Below, piece after piece: positions 38,108 to 50,752 of a DNA stretch of 64,000 nt. Origin of the DNA: Formicarius rufipectus (Eukaryota > Chordata > Aves > Passeriformes > Formicariidae); NCBI GenBank assembly GCA_013399695.1, contig VXAU01001761.1, forward strand, positions 248,001 to 312,000, written 5' to 3'. The number at the start of each line of letters is the position of its first letter. Position 1 is the first letter of the stretch. Below the pieces are notes generated by a model. The model was not told the DNA's origin. It did not search any database and saw nothing but the letters and a program-made list of their open reading frames with translations. The translations under genes and the position numbers were made by a program.

Positions 38108-39892
38108 GTGAGGTGGTTACAGCTCTCTACCTGTCATGCTGTCCCTAGAAATGTGTGTGTATTTTCATGAATAGGTATGAAGGAAGAGAATCATATGTGT
38201 AAGCTTCATGACAAGTAATAGGTGTTTTACTTTTATTAGTGTATATCATGTATGAGAATGATCAGATTAGAAAAAAACAAATCATATTTTGGAACTTCAC
38301 AACTGAAATTGTGATAGCAACAGGAGTACAAAAAATGAGAATTTTATTGCATTAAATATGGAACAAAGTCATGCAGTCAAATGTTCTGCCTGTTTGTAAT
38401 TTGATATTCCTATTTACTTTTATTTGCCTTTGTTTTCTAAGCTTTAAATTGCTGATTTTTAAATTCAGGATGAACCAAACTCTTGATGTTTCAAGCCACT
38501 TTTTTGAAGCCTAGAAGAGAAAACACAATATTTAAGAAATACTGCTATATAGAATATTTAAGGAAATATATATTGAGGTCCAATTACTGTTACACACAGG
38601 TTCATCAGTCCTTATCAGCACATCCTGTCTGGGCTATCTTCCCACAAACAGCTTAGGTGTTAGTCTCACAGAAGCAGCGTATTGTTCCCTTCTTCTGTTT
38701 ATTTTTGGCAACTACAAATACCATAGAGAATATTTGTTTTTGGAACACTGTAATGATGAAATAGATTTACTGGCTGCAGTCACAAGAATGCTAAGCAGAT
38801 ATTCAGCTGTTTAATCCCTGAAGCTTTGTAGAAACATTTTTAACTGTCTCAAACAAACTGTTAGGAAAAGATTGGACATTTGTGCTTAGGGCTCTGGGAT
38901 ATTTTTATAGCACCCAAAAAGGTGTGGGAGATAGTGTGGGTACTCACAGCTACAGAATAACCAGTAGAGAAAAATTTACTAATATCACAGGCTTCATGGC
39001 CCAAACAGAACCCACAGCAGTGTGCCCTCAGGGTTGGTAGGATGGACTGACTTCACACTCTGGGAAGGACTTGCCATCTGAGTCCTCCATGGAAAGTACC
39101 TGTGTCAGACAAGGTAGCTGTTTGCCAGGAGAAGGCAATCGTGGAGCAGTTTTTACTGGTCATCACCTAAGACAGAACCATTATCCCAGACCTGGGGTTC
39201 AGCTATATGATACCTTTCTTCTGTTGGGATTTTTTTTTGGCATTTCCTTCCATAATGGAAAGATACACCTTTGATGTGGTAAAGACAAAGAAAAGTCACA
39301 GTCCCAGATCACTATTGATAACCATTATATCGTTAACTATGAGCCCAGACTCACCCCATCTAACTTTAGGCACTTCATGAAAGTGCTTTCATTTAATACA
39401 GAAAGTAAATATCCTTCTGCAGGGAGACTACAGCAACAGAGCTTCTTAGTTCACTCCTCAAGTAAAGTTCTTGCAGTGGAGGGGGCTGAAAGTGGTTTGG
39501 TGTCACAAGGCAGCCTGGGGTAGTAGGTCAAACCTGCAGTGCTTCTGAGAGATCTGCTTTATTCCTCCCTCCATGAGCCAAGCAGACTCATCCTGCAAGC
39601 AAAGCCAAAGATGCAGAGAAATACAAGAAAAGAACAGCATGCTGCTCCATCTGCTTTGCTTGCAGTGCTACCACACTTTTTTTTTTTTTCTTTTCTTCTT
39701 GGAGTCTAACAAGCCCAAGAGCTACTGGGTACTGCTCAAGACTCAGACAAGCTGTTTTGATCGGTCACCTTCTGCTTGTCTGCAGCTCCAGTGCTAAGTT
39801 TCTGCCACTGCTTTGCAGTAGTTAGAGAAACCAGCTCCTGCTTCTGCAATACCAAGGTAAATAAGACAACTCCACAAACAAAGCCTGGCATT

Positions 39893-39916
39893 AAAAAAAA
39901 AAAAAAAAAAAAAAAA
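39893..39916. repeat. Poly-A tract (24 A)
   Basis: Uninterrupted run of 24 A residues on the plus strand. The upstream sequence (39700-39890) does not resemble a known processed transcript, so I treat it as a simple repeat. Confidence 0.95.
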
Positions 39917-42900
39917 GGATTTATCTGCCTTTTATTTTCTTCATGGCAACTGTTTTAATACCAGTCTCAATATTGCATGTAATATTTCTTGCAGCATATT
40001 ACAGAGGGTCCTGTTGTCCCCATGATACCTACAGATTTACACTCCGTTGAACATGTCATTTTTTGTTTATTGGTTTCTGCTCCTTCCCTGAATAGTTTCA
40101 TTGATGTTTTTTGTTTTCTTTAACCTTGCTACTAGACACACTATTGATAAGGGAGAAGCAGGCAAATATCTCCAGCAGCTCTAGCCATGAAATAAGCTTC
40201 ATTTTCCATTTACTAACTCTGACCTGAAGGGCACTTGTTGCAGTTACCTCTTCAAAGTTAATATGCTGTCTGTGGAAAGTATTTATGCTTCAGTTGCTTT
40301 TTGCATCTTCCCTTGAATGCTCTTTTAGAATTGCTTAGGACTCTGATCACAAAATAGGCCCTTTTTATATTTATATATAAAAAATCACTTTACCAACACA
40401 CTAATATTTTGCAGGATTTCAGGGTTTCTGACAGAATTGTCTTTGCTTCAGATTGGTGTCTTGGATCTAACCTGCAATCATGCTGCTATTGCCTGTCCTG
40501 ACATGTTTGTCTCATTCTTTTTAAGTGAATTTTGTCAAAGAACTTTGGTTTCATCTCACTGGGAAACTGGAAAATTATCTGCAACTTCAGTTAGAAGAGG
40601 AAATTCTTCTCTTCCTCCAGATTTGTATTCATAAAATAAGTTTCAGTAGGAACTGACGAGTACATGCTTCAGAATAACACAGTGGAGAATATTTTCAAGA
40701 ACTTTTATAAATTACACCTGCAAACCCACAGGAACATCATTATTTAGTTAGGGAGAAATGATAGAGAACTTTCACTGAAAAGAAAGACTCCACTGCTTTA
40801 AGAAGTATGCGACGAAAGAATAAAAGAAGGTTTCTGTTCATAGGGCTTGCGAAGTACGTAATATTTGAGACATGATGGGCAGTTAGAAGCAAGAGTACCT
40901 GAAACAGTACAATTCAACAACTGGTATACGGTAGGTTTGAAAAGTGGAATGATAATTTTTCTCATCAAATGTGAGATATAGCATAATGCAGGCCTTATTT
41001 TCCCCTCAGGTCATTTGTACACATATGTTTAGTTGCTGTTGGATAGCATTTGGCATAGCCAAATCTCTATTTATTTTGAGGGAAAAGTCAGAGAATTTTT
41101 TTTTAATTCCACATTTGAATAATTTAGGGGTTAATTGCTATTTATTATTTATGTTAGCATCATTCAGCAGATATGTGTATTATTCTCTGTGGACTCTGAG
41201 TGACAGTCTTTAAAGATCAGATTGACATTAGCATGTGATCCCATCTTGCCATCATGTAAACACATGTTTAGCTTGATGTCCTTCAACAGGCAAGTCACAT
41301 GGATAACTATCTGACTTGAGATTATTTTCTTCAGACAATGAACAGCAGTTGCCCATCAAAATTTATATGTTACTCCAATACCATAATGTATTACCACTTT
41401 ACCAGTGTTTACTTTCAATACTGGCACTGAAATAGTTGAAACTAGGATTTTAAACCTGAGTATAGATTATATCTACTCCAACAACTGTATCTCCACAATA
41501 AATATATACAAATTTACAAATTCATCACTCTGTAATTTTCAGCTGGTGCTTAAAGTAATTACACATTCTGTGGTGATAACACATTCAAGATTTGTTGGTT
41601 TTTTTATGATACCACAAGCTGGCGAGACACCTAGACCAGGCATGTTAATGCTAATTGGCAGATAAAGCATAAATCTGAGGGAGTCTGGATTCCTGCCTTT
41701 TTGCCAGTTTTTTGTTGATTGGAAACTGAATTCTTTTTATCCTAGCTTTTGCTATTCAAAAATGTCAGGCAATTCACTGTTGTCTTTCCTCTGTGAATTT
41801 TAATCCATCAGTTTTGTTATTCCTTTAATGCCTTGTTGTTTGTTTTTAATCCAGTAGACTAAAATGGTTTTCTTTTTAACTGCCTCTTAGAATCAATCAT
41901 ATAGGACTCTCTAATGAAAAAAACAATTGGTTCTGGTCACATAGCTATAACACTGATGAGGTTTTTGTTTCTTGTTTATTTGTAGAGGTGCATGACCTAG
42001 CGAAAATAGCAGTGATAAACTTCATTTGAAATATATAAGTTTACCTGCTTGTCAGGTGAATACATTTGGTTATTACCTCTATAGTTTGTATACCAAGTAT
42101 TTCAAGCTTTCTGGAAATTCATTTCCCTTCAAGGATGTGAATCTTACTCCAAGACCTGCTCTCTAAATATTCTGTGGTCTGAATATATTCACCCTGTATT
42201 CTTTATTATCCTTATTTTTATTATATGAATAAATATAATTTTAAAATAGATGAAGGATTCCAGAGCCTGCTTGTGCATGGCATGGATCTCCTTGGGTAAA
42301 TTCAGTCATTTATCACAAGAGAATAAGATTAGAAGTTTCTTTTCCAAACAATTCTTTTGGTGAACTTAAACCTAATTCTCATTAAAAAACCCCCAAAACT
42401 GTGTAATTGAAGGACTATGGGATCCCACTAGATGTGGGTGAGTATGTAAAGGCAAGGTCATGAAGTGAAAGCGTATGAATATAGAGGACAAAATGATGCA
42501 AGGGTAATAGATAATTGTAAGCAATCAAGACAGAGTGCTTAAAAAAAATTGCTGCCTGCAGAAGGGAGTAGACATGCATTGGTGGCTAATGCAAATAATG
42601 GTACAGATCCAAAGCATACCACAGGAAGCCTCTCAGAATCAAGAATGTACTGGGGAAAAACAATCTGTATTTTTTTAATTTCTTCTATTCCCCCATGAAA
42701 CATCCACTGATGGTAACAGCAGGACAGGGGGAAGTGAACGAGGTGGATTCCTGAGCTGGACAGTGTGGCTGCTTCTATGTTTGTGACCACCTGTCAGGGG
42801 AGGGGCAGTAATTGGCTTTGTACATGTTCCTTTGCCATTAAAGTGAGAAAAAAAATCACTAGCTTGTGATTGAACAACCTGATTCTTGCCATAGCTCATA

Positions 42901-44044
42901 AAAAGTGTTATCTTGCCTTCTTTCAAAGTAGCAGCTGTCTTGAGTATCTTTGTTCTCTTTTTCTGATATTATTATCTCATAATGGTAGAGCTAGCATGAA
43001 ATAGTTGTCTTTGGCTACTGAATGTTTGCCTCAGATAACACATGCTGTGATAAAAAGGAAAAAGGGGTTTAAAGTTGCTAACAGACCTAGCGTGTGCCAT
43101 TTGTACAGTATGCAGACTAGCAGGTTGGCAAAAACTGCTTTGTCTTTATCCCTACATTTTTACTGTTAAGTCATCATGTATTATTTTCAATCTGTAATTC
43201 ATAGGTAGTATCATCAAACAGATCTAACAAATTATTCAAGTCTTAACTTGCAAGTCTGTGGCTGCTAGCAGACAAATGTTCCATCCATTGTTTGGGAAAT
43301 CAAACCTTCAGGAGGTGTGATGAAAACACCTGCCAGAATTGCAGATTTTGGCTGATAGCAGGGGATGCTCCTCTTTACAGTACAGACTAAACTTTAGCCA
43401 TCTTTAAATGGAATCTTTAAGAAGACTAATTTTTTCAGGACTTTGGATGTACAGTATACTGAGGTGGCAGTATTTACAATAAATGAACTTCTCATTAGAA
43501 TTTTGGTTTTTATTCTTCAGGAGATGGGAGAACACTTTGCTACAAGTAAGCAGACATGTTAATTCAGTTCACTTTCATTATCTGTTTGGTTAGTATGAGA
43601 TTTTAACAAAACTATGCCTTCCCTGTAAAATTTTGCACATTTTATAGATTCAGTTAAATACTTTTAATTATGCAGTATTTTATTTTGTAATTTATATATT
43701 AATATATTTTAATCTGCATTTTATATGTTAACTTTACTAGACAGCACCATACTGTTAATTCTACCACTGCATTGGATAAACCTCTTATCCAATCTGTTGG
43801 CAGTTTGCTTTTTACATGCTTCTAAATAATGCTTAGTGATCTGTTCTATAGGGAGTGTAATATTTAAGCCACATGTAGCACAGAGTTAACTTACTGGAAA
43901 GGTAGGAACTGGTTAACTTACCATGACCTGCAGTGCATGAAAACAATACAATTTAAATAATCAGAATAAAACCCCAATATTTTTGATTTCTTATGGAACT
44001 GGGCCATATCTTGAGCCAGAGCTACCAGTGAGATCTCTTCATGC

Positions 44045-44155
44045 AGTGAAACAGAATCATTAAATTGTAGAGCTGAAAAAGCTCACAAGAGACTAATCCA
44101 TCCCTTCTAGTTTAGACATCCAAATAGGCTTCACTGGATGGATGTCTTGAAGAAG
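44045..44155 (-). mobile_element. Short CR1-like LINE 3' relic, reverse strand
   Basis: ACAGAATCATTAAATTGTAG then AGCTGAAAAAGCTCACAAGAG and CTAATCCATCCCTTCTAG resembles the reverse complement of a CR1 3' end, typically (C)AGAATCATAGAAT...GGAAAAGACCT...AGATCATC(T)AGTCCA. The match covers about 70-100 bases and is diverged. In the element's own direction the ATTCTATGATTCT-type tail would lie at 44045-44060. Confidence 0.55.
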
Positions 44156-46019
44156 AGTGTACAACACTGGTGTATACTATGCTTTTAGTTCGTGCTTTTG
44201 TGCTCCCACAAGGCAATTCAACTATTTTATTATCAAACATGGTATATTAGGTTTTCTAAGACCCATTTTTCTTCAGACACTGAGGCAAAACATCCTTGTT
44301 CTTGAGGACATGGTACATGTTTCTTTCCACATTTCAGCTAGTCTATTACTCCGAGGAACCATCCCTGAAAAGTGTGAATAAGTCTTTTTTATTGGAATGA
44401 AGTCAAAATGCAAGCATGGCTGGCTGCACTGAGAGAGATGCAGCAAAATCCATTAGCAACAAGTGGACATGTAGCAGGGATAGGGCCCACACTTAGAGAG
44501 CCATCAGTGGCAAACAGCATCTGTAGCCCACTGCAACCAAGCATGGACTCTCCTCTCTTCAGGTCAACCGTAGATATCAATTAGGTTCTGCTGAGCATTA
44601 TCAGAACATATTAAAAAATGATTAGGAATATTAACAGACAACTATCTTTTATGTTAAACCCTTTCTAAGATGACTCCAATACACTTCGTAGAGGTGGTTA
44701 AAGGCATTTTCAGATTGCGCACTAGGAATCCTCTGCATGTGGAGATTTGACTTTTATCTAGGTCCAGAAAATAGAAGAACAAGATGGCTATAAATATCAA
44801 CACTCAGAAAGGTAATATTTGGGAAATAAAATATGTGTAACTAGTTTCTGAAATGATGGCTGTGCTGTGCACATTTTGCTAGTCATAATTTGATCATTTT
44901 TGTAACCAAAGCAAGATTCTACTTTTACAAGGGGAAGAAACTAGTATCATTGGTGTTCAACAGAAATCAGAAACTGATGTCACACTGCTGGTTGAAGAAT
45001 TGTACAGACGATAAACAGACATTGTCCCTTGGATGACTATTTTCCCTCTGCTGTGGTAGACAGCTGCACTTGCTCTGACTTCTGATTCCAACAAATGAAT
45101 TCTTAGGCATGTAGTGTGGACCTGTTTTCTCTGGAAGATGCGGTATAATGATGATCTGTACATAACAGAATCTCCCTGAAATAGATGTATTCTAATGAGT
45201 TGATTTTACCTGTTTTCAATAGACACTACTGAACTGCTTTTTCTCTGCTACTACAAGGGCATTAGACATGGGAAGAGTCTTTAGGCTTTGATTAGTGCTG
45301 TTTATCAGGAAGAGAAAATGTGTATTGTCTTTGGCACATTAAAAGCAGGCATTTATACCTATTTATTTTCAGAAGCAGGAAACCATTTATTGGGAATATC
45401 AGGTTAGGTATAAGGGTTAATTAGAGTAGAATAAGATGTAATTCAGTCAGTGAGAGACCTTAAGGGAGAGGAAGGTAGTAATTACTTTGGAACAAACTGA
45501 TTTCACTCCCAAACAGGCATTTTTGTCATGTTCCAATCAGAGAGACTCCCTAGCACCAAGAAATGTCTGTCCAACCGGGCTGGTCAGGATCACTTGCGAG
45601 CGACATGGCACATAAAATACACCAACCACTGAATCTTCTTTACCTTTTGATTGGCAACAACTGCTTTTTGGATAAGGTCTTTTATAACTTTCAAGAGTCA
45701 TCTGTTATTATAGGGGCACCATTTACCTCAGAGTCTGGCTTACGTCTTCCATACATCTTAATCACAGCTGCTACTGTTTTTGTTCCCTAGTATTGGGAAC
45801 ATTTGTGACAGCCTGGCCATTTCTTGGGACATCAGGAAGAGAATGACATAGACAAATGACTGTAATCTTGAATCCTCCCTCTTGGTATCCCTGTGCAGGT
45901 CTCCTGCTGGTAACTCATTTGTGCTGTGGATTTTTACTTCACTTGCAGACAGGATGGATGTTTAACAAATAACAAAATTGAATGTGACTTCCTGGTTTCT
46001 CAAAACAAATCAAATTTTG
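44156..46019. other. Non-genic stretch
   Basis: Nothing gene-like or clearly repetitive is visible. Frames at 44157-44381, 44389-44580 (reverse), 44957-45163 (reverse) and 45563-45790 are short and domain-free. Confidence 0.5.
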
Positions 46020-46283
46020 AATTTGAGGAAATGGCCTCAAGTTGCACCAGGGGAAGTTTAGACTATATATTAGGAAACATTTATTCATGGAAAGGGTTAT
46101 GAAGCATTGGAATAAGCTACTGATGGAAGCAGTGGAGTCACCAACCCTGAAAGTGTTTAAAAAATTATGGAGATACAACACTTGAGAACATGGAGTAATG
46201 ATGAACATGGTGGTGGTGCTGGGTTGGCAATCGGACTTGTTGGTCTCTGAAGTATCTTTTAACAATAATGATTCTATGATTCC
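46020..46283 (+). mobile_element. CR1 LINE 3' end
   Basis: A clear, only moderately diverged avian CR1 3' terminus. Landmarks in order are GAGGAAATGGCCTCAAGTTG, GCACCAGGGGAAGTTTAGAC, TATTAGGAAACATTTATTCA, GGAAAGGGTTATGAAGCATT, GTGGAGTCACCAACCCTG, GGTGGTGCTGGGTTGGC and the terminal ATTCTATGATTC at 46271-46282. CR1 ends in a short oligomer repeat of this kind and not in poly-A. The copy begins just before 46025, so only the last part of the C-terminal ORF2 and 3' UTR remains, the usual 5'-truncated form. It is the best evidence in the window for an avian source. Confidence 0.95.
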
Positions 46284-47663
46284 TTTTGGTTTCCCCTGTT
46301 TAAATTTTATCCTTGGCCTCTTTCTTACTGTCAGTTAAGTCCTTACTTACTCTCAGTATCACAGTGTTCAACTATATAAGATTATAGAACATACATGTAT
46401 AAGATCATAATTGTAGTGCCTCTCCCATTCCTCTAAGCAAGACTGTCACCTCAGTGCCTAAGCAACCTGAGAGAGTGACAGTGGAGCTGTCGTCTAGACA
46501 AGTTGCTGCTGTAAACAACAGGTCCAGCCTAGGTCCCAGAATCACAGATTTATATTGGTTATTTAAGTAGCAAATGAAATTGCACCAGAATGTTTTTATT
46601 AGATCAGTATCTAGTAGGTTTCTTTTTCACAGAATGAGGAAAGAACTGTAAACTGTCACAGTGATTAATATTGTGTACAATAAACCTCCATACTAGTGCA
46701 AATCTGTGTGAAATTAATTCCCCCTTTTACTCTGTTTCATGGAGTAATTCCCAGTGGTTGGTCCCTCAGTGGTCAGTGAGTTCCTTTAAGTGGTGAAAAT
46801 CCCTTAGTCCTGCAATGAAACCTGGCAAATGGAGATGGAGGGCAGATGCACAAACATGTGGATTAAAGTGAGGCAGCAAACAATGAATGATATCTGAAGG
46901 CTTAGACCATCCCAGGTTACATCTGAAATAAGTTCTGTCAGATCATTGCATCAGTATACCTCATACATTATTTTCCTTTTGCTTGGCTTTGTGTGCAGCC
47001 CTTGGCTGTGGTGCTAATTCTACGTGCACAGAAGGAAAAGGAAACTGTCCACCTGACACTGAATAGGGCATATTTCTGGCTGCAAAGTCAAGTAAATCAA
47101 AGCCAAGACTCAGAAACAGTTTCTGTCCTGAAGAGCCAAGTATTTTATGTTGTGCACAGGACTGTGTTCATTGCGTTCCTCTGTCACTAACTGAAAAGGA
47201 GAAGCAGTGTTTTGCAACCATGACATACCCTGTTATCTTCCCCAAGTGATGATCTCATCCAGATTACTCCAAGGGGATACTTACATTTTATCAGTGGCGC
47301 CTTGTTGCACAATTTCCAGTTTCTTTCTTGAAGATACAATAAAAGATTTATGTCTGAAGGACTATGATGTGGTTTTCATCTAAGAGCAAAACAATTCCTT
47401 GTAAAAAAATACCGTAGCCCCAAATGATTTCATAATTGCAAACAGTGTTGACGAGCAATGTGGCTTAAATGACTTTATAACATATTTGCTGTGTTTTCTA
47501 GTGAATCTCTTTGGATGTGCTTAGTAAGGAAAATAATTAAAATCCCCCTGCCTTTTCAAATTGACAGAAAATAAATGTGATACATTAGCTGATGTCTACC
47601 GCAATAAGTAATTTTCTTCATGGAATTCCAAATTTTTTTTAAAGATTTTTCTCTCATTCTCTC

Positions 47664-47695
<32 letters not shown>

Positions 47696-49927
47696 TAAAT
47701 AGTTTCAGATCTGAAAGTCAACCATGTTTCTCATTATCAGACATCAGAGAGGCTTTTTTTCCCTTTGTGTTTTCATGCCACTTAAGGATAAGCAAGTCAC
47801 AGAATACTGCATGTTTTTAATGTATGGGTAAAATTCACGTCTTCTGTTCTCGGTGCAGAAAGCTTATCTGCACTGCAGATCTCAATTGGATATTCTGTTC
47901 TCATCCCCTGTGCTGGGCTCAGGTTGTTATCACCATGATTTCCACATGCAGAATATTCACAATTCCTACAGTGTGGACGGAAGAATTGGCCTGTATCAAT
48001 AATGTCAACATGCAGAAAAATATTTTATAATTGATCTGGGATGAAAAGAATTTTTCAAGCTGCTATTAGAGAAGAAACACGAGATATCGGTTTAAAACAC
48101 CAGAGAAATGATTTTAGGCAATACTAGTTGTAACTTGGTTACAATTAGGTTATCAAACTGAACATGGTCTTACTACTTTCATTATTTTATTTCTTTTTAC
48201 ATTAGTATCATTTGATGTTAGAAAGGTACTGTGCTATATTTTAGCCTATGATAAAATATGTTGATTTTTCTTGAAAGACTTCCTGAGTGCTTTTCAGAAA
48301 TAATTTACAGTGCATCAGCTCTGATTTGAGTTATGCTATTCCCTTGTTCTTACTTCTACGTACAGTAGGAAATGAAATCTTTTTTTTAGATACACCTCAG
48401 TTGTTTTGGAACAAATCTGTGTTCCTCTTTATTCTAGATGATATTTCTGTCATCTAAGAGTAGGTATTCTGAGAACTAAATTGAGGCAAATCTTCTGAGT
48501 TGATATTCTCAGTATTGCCTTTAAGTGGGGAATTCTGCAGCCCAGTAAAAAGGAACATTTCAGCTGCAAAGGTTATGTCATGACATTAATATTCTCAGGA
48601 TTAGTTTCAACCTTTGTATCCCCATGTTACACACAAGAGACAAAAGTCATTCTGGCTCTAGGTCAGGGTTTAAATGTTGCAGAAGTTTCTGAGCTTTCGT
48701 GTTTTCTATTTTTTATTAAGGACTTCCCCAGATCTCCTTTATTTCTCCATTGTTTAACTTATACTGGCATTAAGCCCTAGATATTAAATGAGAATATCAC
48801 TGCTGACAAAATGGGTAAAAAGGGATGGTTTTAATTTCAGAAAGGACAAATTTAGCCAATAATGCATGGACTCACTGTCCTTTCTAGTGATTACATGTGG
48901 GCAGTTTGTGCAGCATCTTGTGGAACCCAGGCTTGTCAAGATCCTGTCCTGAAATGTGGGGAAATTACTGCTCTGGGACAAACCACTTCCAGGTGAGATG
49001 GCTCAAGCTGGCTGTGTGATGTGTTTACATGGAAACATCTCTCTCACAGCTCAAATCTGGAGGGTGCTCTATAGCATGCATGAAGACCAAGAAAAGCTAT
49101 GGTTCAAGATAGAGTGGAAAAAGAATAGTGAATCAGAGTAAAGGCTTTAGAAAAAACATCAAAGCATTTCAGCTTCTTATAACTCCCAGAATACTGCATG
49201 CCTTTGCATTCGGATTCCTCATTCATGTAACCAGGATTGCAATGGGAATGGAAACAACAGAACATGAATCCACAGAAACAAAGGCGTTTGTATTATTCTG
49301 TGTGGCCCTCAGAAGCTGTAGTTTGGATATAATTATGACTCAAATGAAAGGACATTAACAAAGCAAATGAAATATTTTGTCTCTAGTCTGTTCCAAAAAA
49401 AGCTTTTATGATGGCAAAGTTCACAGATAGCTTTGGCCGCTGGTTTTCAGAATACTATTAAAACCAGGTTATTTACTCTTATGAACAGATCTATCTTTAC
49501 TGGTATCTGAAAAATTTGATTAAAGATGTCTGTTATATAGACAATCTGTCAAATTGAAGTAGAAGAAAAATGAATTAACATTAGTGAAATTAAGGATAAA
49601 GTCGTGATATTGGGAAAATTTGGAAAATGTTGTGCAATGAGGAGTTGCATTGTGGATTTACTTTGCTGTTTCAAGATTTTAGGAGGAGCATATGGCAGAG
49701 GGACTTATAGTTCTTATATAAATTTCTAAAGGAACCTCTGCTTTTAGGAGTGCACACAGGTTTTTGATTCATTCAACCTAGTGTTAAAGTACTTAACTAC
49801 CTTCTCAATTACTACCTCTTTACTTAACTACTTACTGTGAGTGTAATTGCCATTATGTCTTATAGTAATACTGAAGAGACCCAGGAACCTGAACAAAGTG
49901 ATCCTGAGCTGAGAGGTTGTCATGAAA
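46284..49927. other. Non-genic stretch
   Basis: No gene can be supported. The (TG)n microsatellite at 47669-47695 is listed separately. Frames at 46993-47190, 47824-48030, 48580-48780 and 48956-49358 are short and lack domains. Confidence 0.5.
47669..47695. repeat. (TG)n microsatellite
   Basis: About 13 uninterrupted TG units on the plus strand, preceded by GTATA. Likely length-polymorphic. Confidence 0.97.
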
Positions 49928-50735
49928 TGTGTGTTTTAAGGTCACTTAAAAATCACCAGCAAAAATATTAGCAAAAGCAGGTTTAATATAAAAGCAGCAG
50001 CATGACAGAATTCTTGACAAGGTTCTACTTACTACGTAGCTAAAGTATACCAAGAAAAAGCCCATAGAAATCTAAAATCAGTATCAGTCTGAGCTGAAAT
50101 AAATGCAAGACCATCTATGTGGTGGCTGGAGAGAAAGGGAGGTGGGGAAGAGGAAAGGAAAAACAGAAGGACAGAAAGGGTAAAGACAAAAAGGGATACG
50201 ATCTAAAGACCTGGCAAGAACTTTAACTTAATTTAAACAATTTAACTTAACTGATGACTCAACTTAAACAATTTAAAAAAGGATCAATATATGATTTACT
50301 ATACTATAACAATAACTTACTTATAAATTTCAAGTACTTAAGAATTTAGGAAAGCAGTATCCATAGCACATTTGATATAGCATATGCACACAGACATAAG
50401 GAGTCTGTACAAAGTTCCTGTGAATAATTTCCCTTCACTCTCATGAAATACCCACTTCAAATGTTTCTGCATTCTTCTCAACAGGCAAAGGATTGAATCT
50501 TGAGGAGTGAAATGCCAGCCGGGGATCCGTCAGTCGGCAATCCTCCAAGAAAAAGCAAATGTGAGAGTTGTTACATCTGAGAGATGTCCCACCTCAGAGA
50601 GAGGTTGCTGGTTGCAGCCTGCTGTGGCCCAGGAGAGCTCGATGGATCTCTCTTGGACTCCTGTTTATAGGGTCGCAAGAGAGTAGGCTTCAGTCATGAT
50701 AACCTTTCATCTTGTCCACGCATTTTGTTCTCACA
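49928..50735 (-). mobile_element. Probable avian ERV LTR, reverse strand
   Basis: The segment has the look of a bird LTR family that I recall only in outline. On the plus strand it runs GTGTTTTAAGGTCACTTAAA, AAAGCAGGTTTAATATAAAAGCAG, TTGACAAGGTTCTACTTA, TGAGCTGAAATAAATGCAAG, ATCCGTCAGTCGGCAATCCT and CCTGTTTATAGGGTCG, ending in ATTTTGTTCTCACA. Read in reverse it starts TGTGAGAACAAAATG, has a TATAAA box about 70 bases in (reverse of 50661-50672) and ends ...ACACA, which is the TG...CA frame and layout of an LTR. A local AACTTAAACAATTTAA-type duplication lies at 50224-50275. No internal retroviral genes adjoin, so it would be a solo LTR. Family name and edges are uncertain. Confidence 0.55.
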
Positions 50736-50752
50736 CTTTAAAAGTGTGAGAA
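50728..50752. repeat. Perfect 25-nt inverted repeat
   Basis: TTCTCACACTTT at 50728-50739 and AAAGTGTGAGAA at 50741-50752 are exact reverse complements separated by one base. It sits on the right boundary of the putative LTR, so it may be the terminal TG/CA region duplicated in inverted form, or a chance hairpin. Confidence 0.95.

Larger units (their letters stand above)
37768..44044. other. Non-genic stretch with one weak exon candidate
   Basis: No firm gene. It contains the exon-like stretch 37940-38107, a T-run at 39677-39689 and a 24-residue A-run at 39893-39916. The part 43650-43740 is strongly AT-rich. Frames elsewhere are short and domain-free. Confidence 0.5.

Noticed and set aside
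39893..39916. Poly-A run as the tail of a processed pseudogene
   Set aside because: No transcript-like body, polyadenylation signal at the right distance or flanking duplication is visible.
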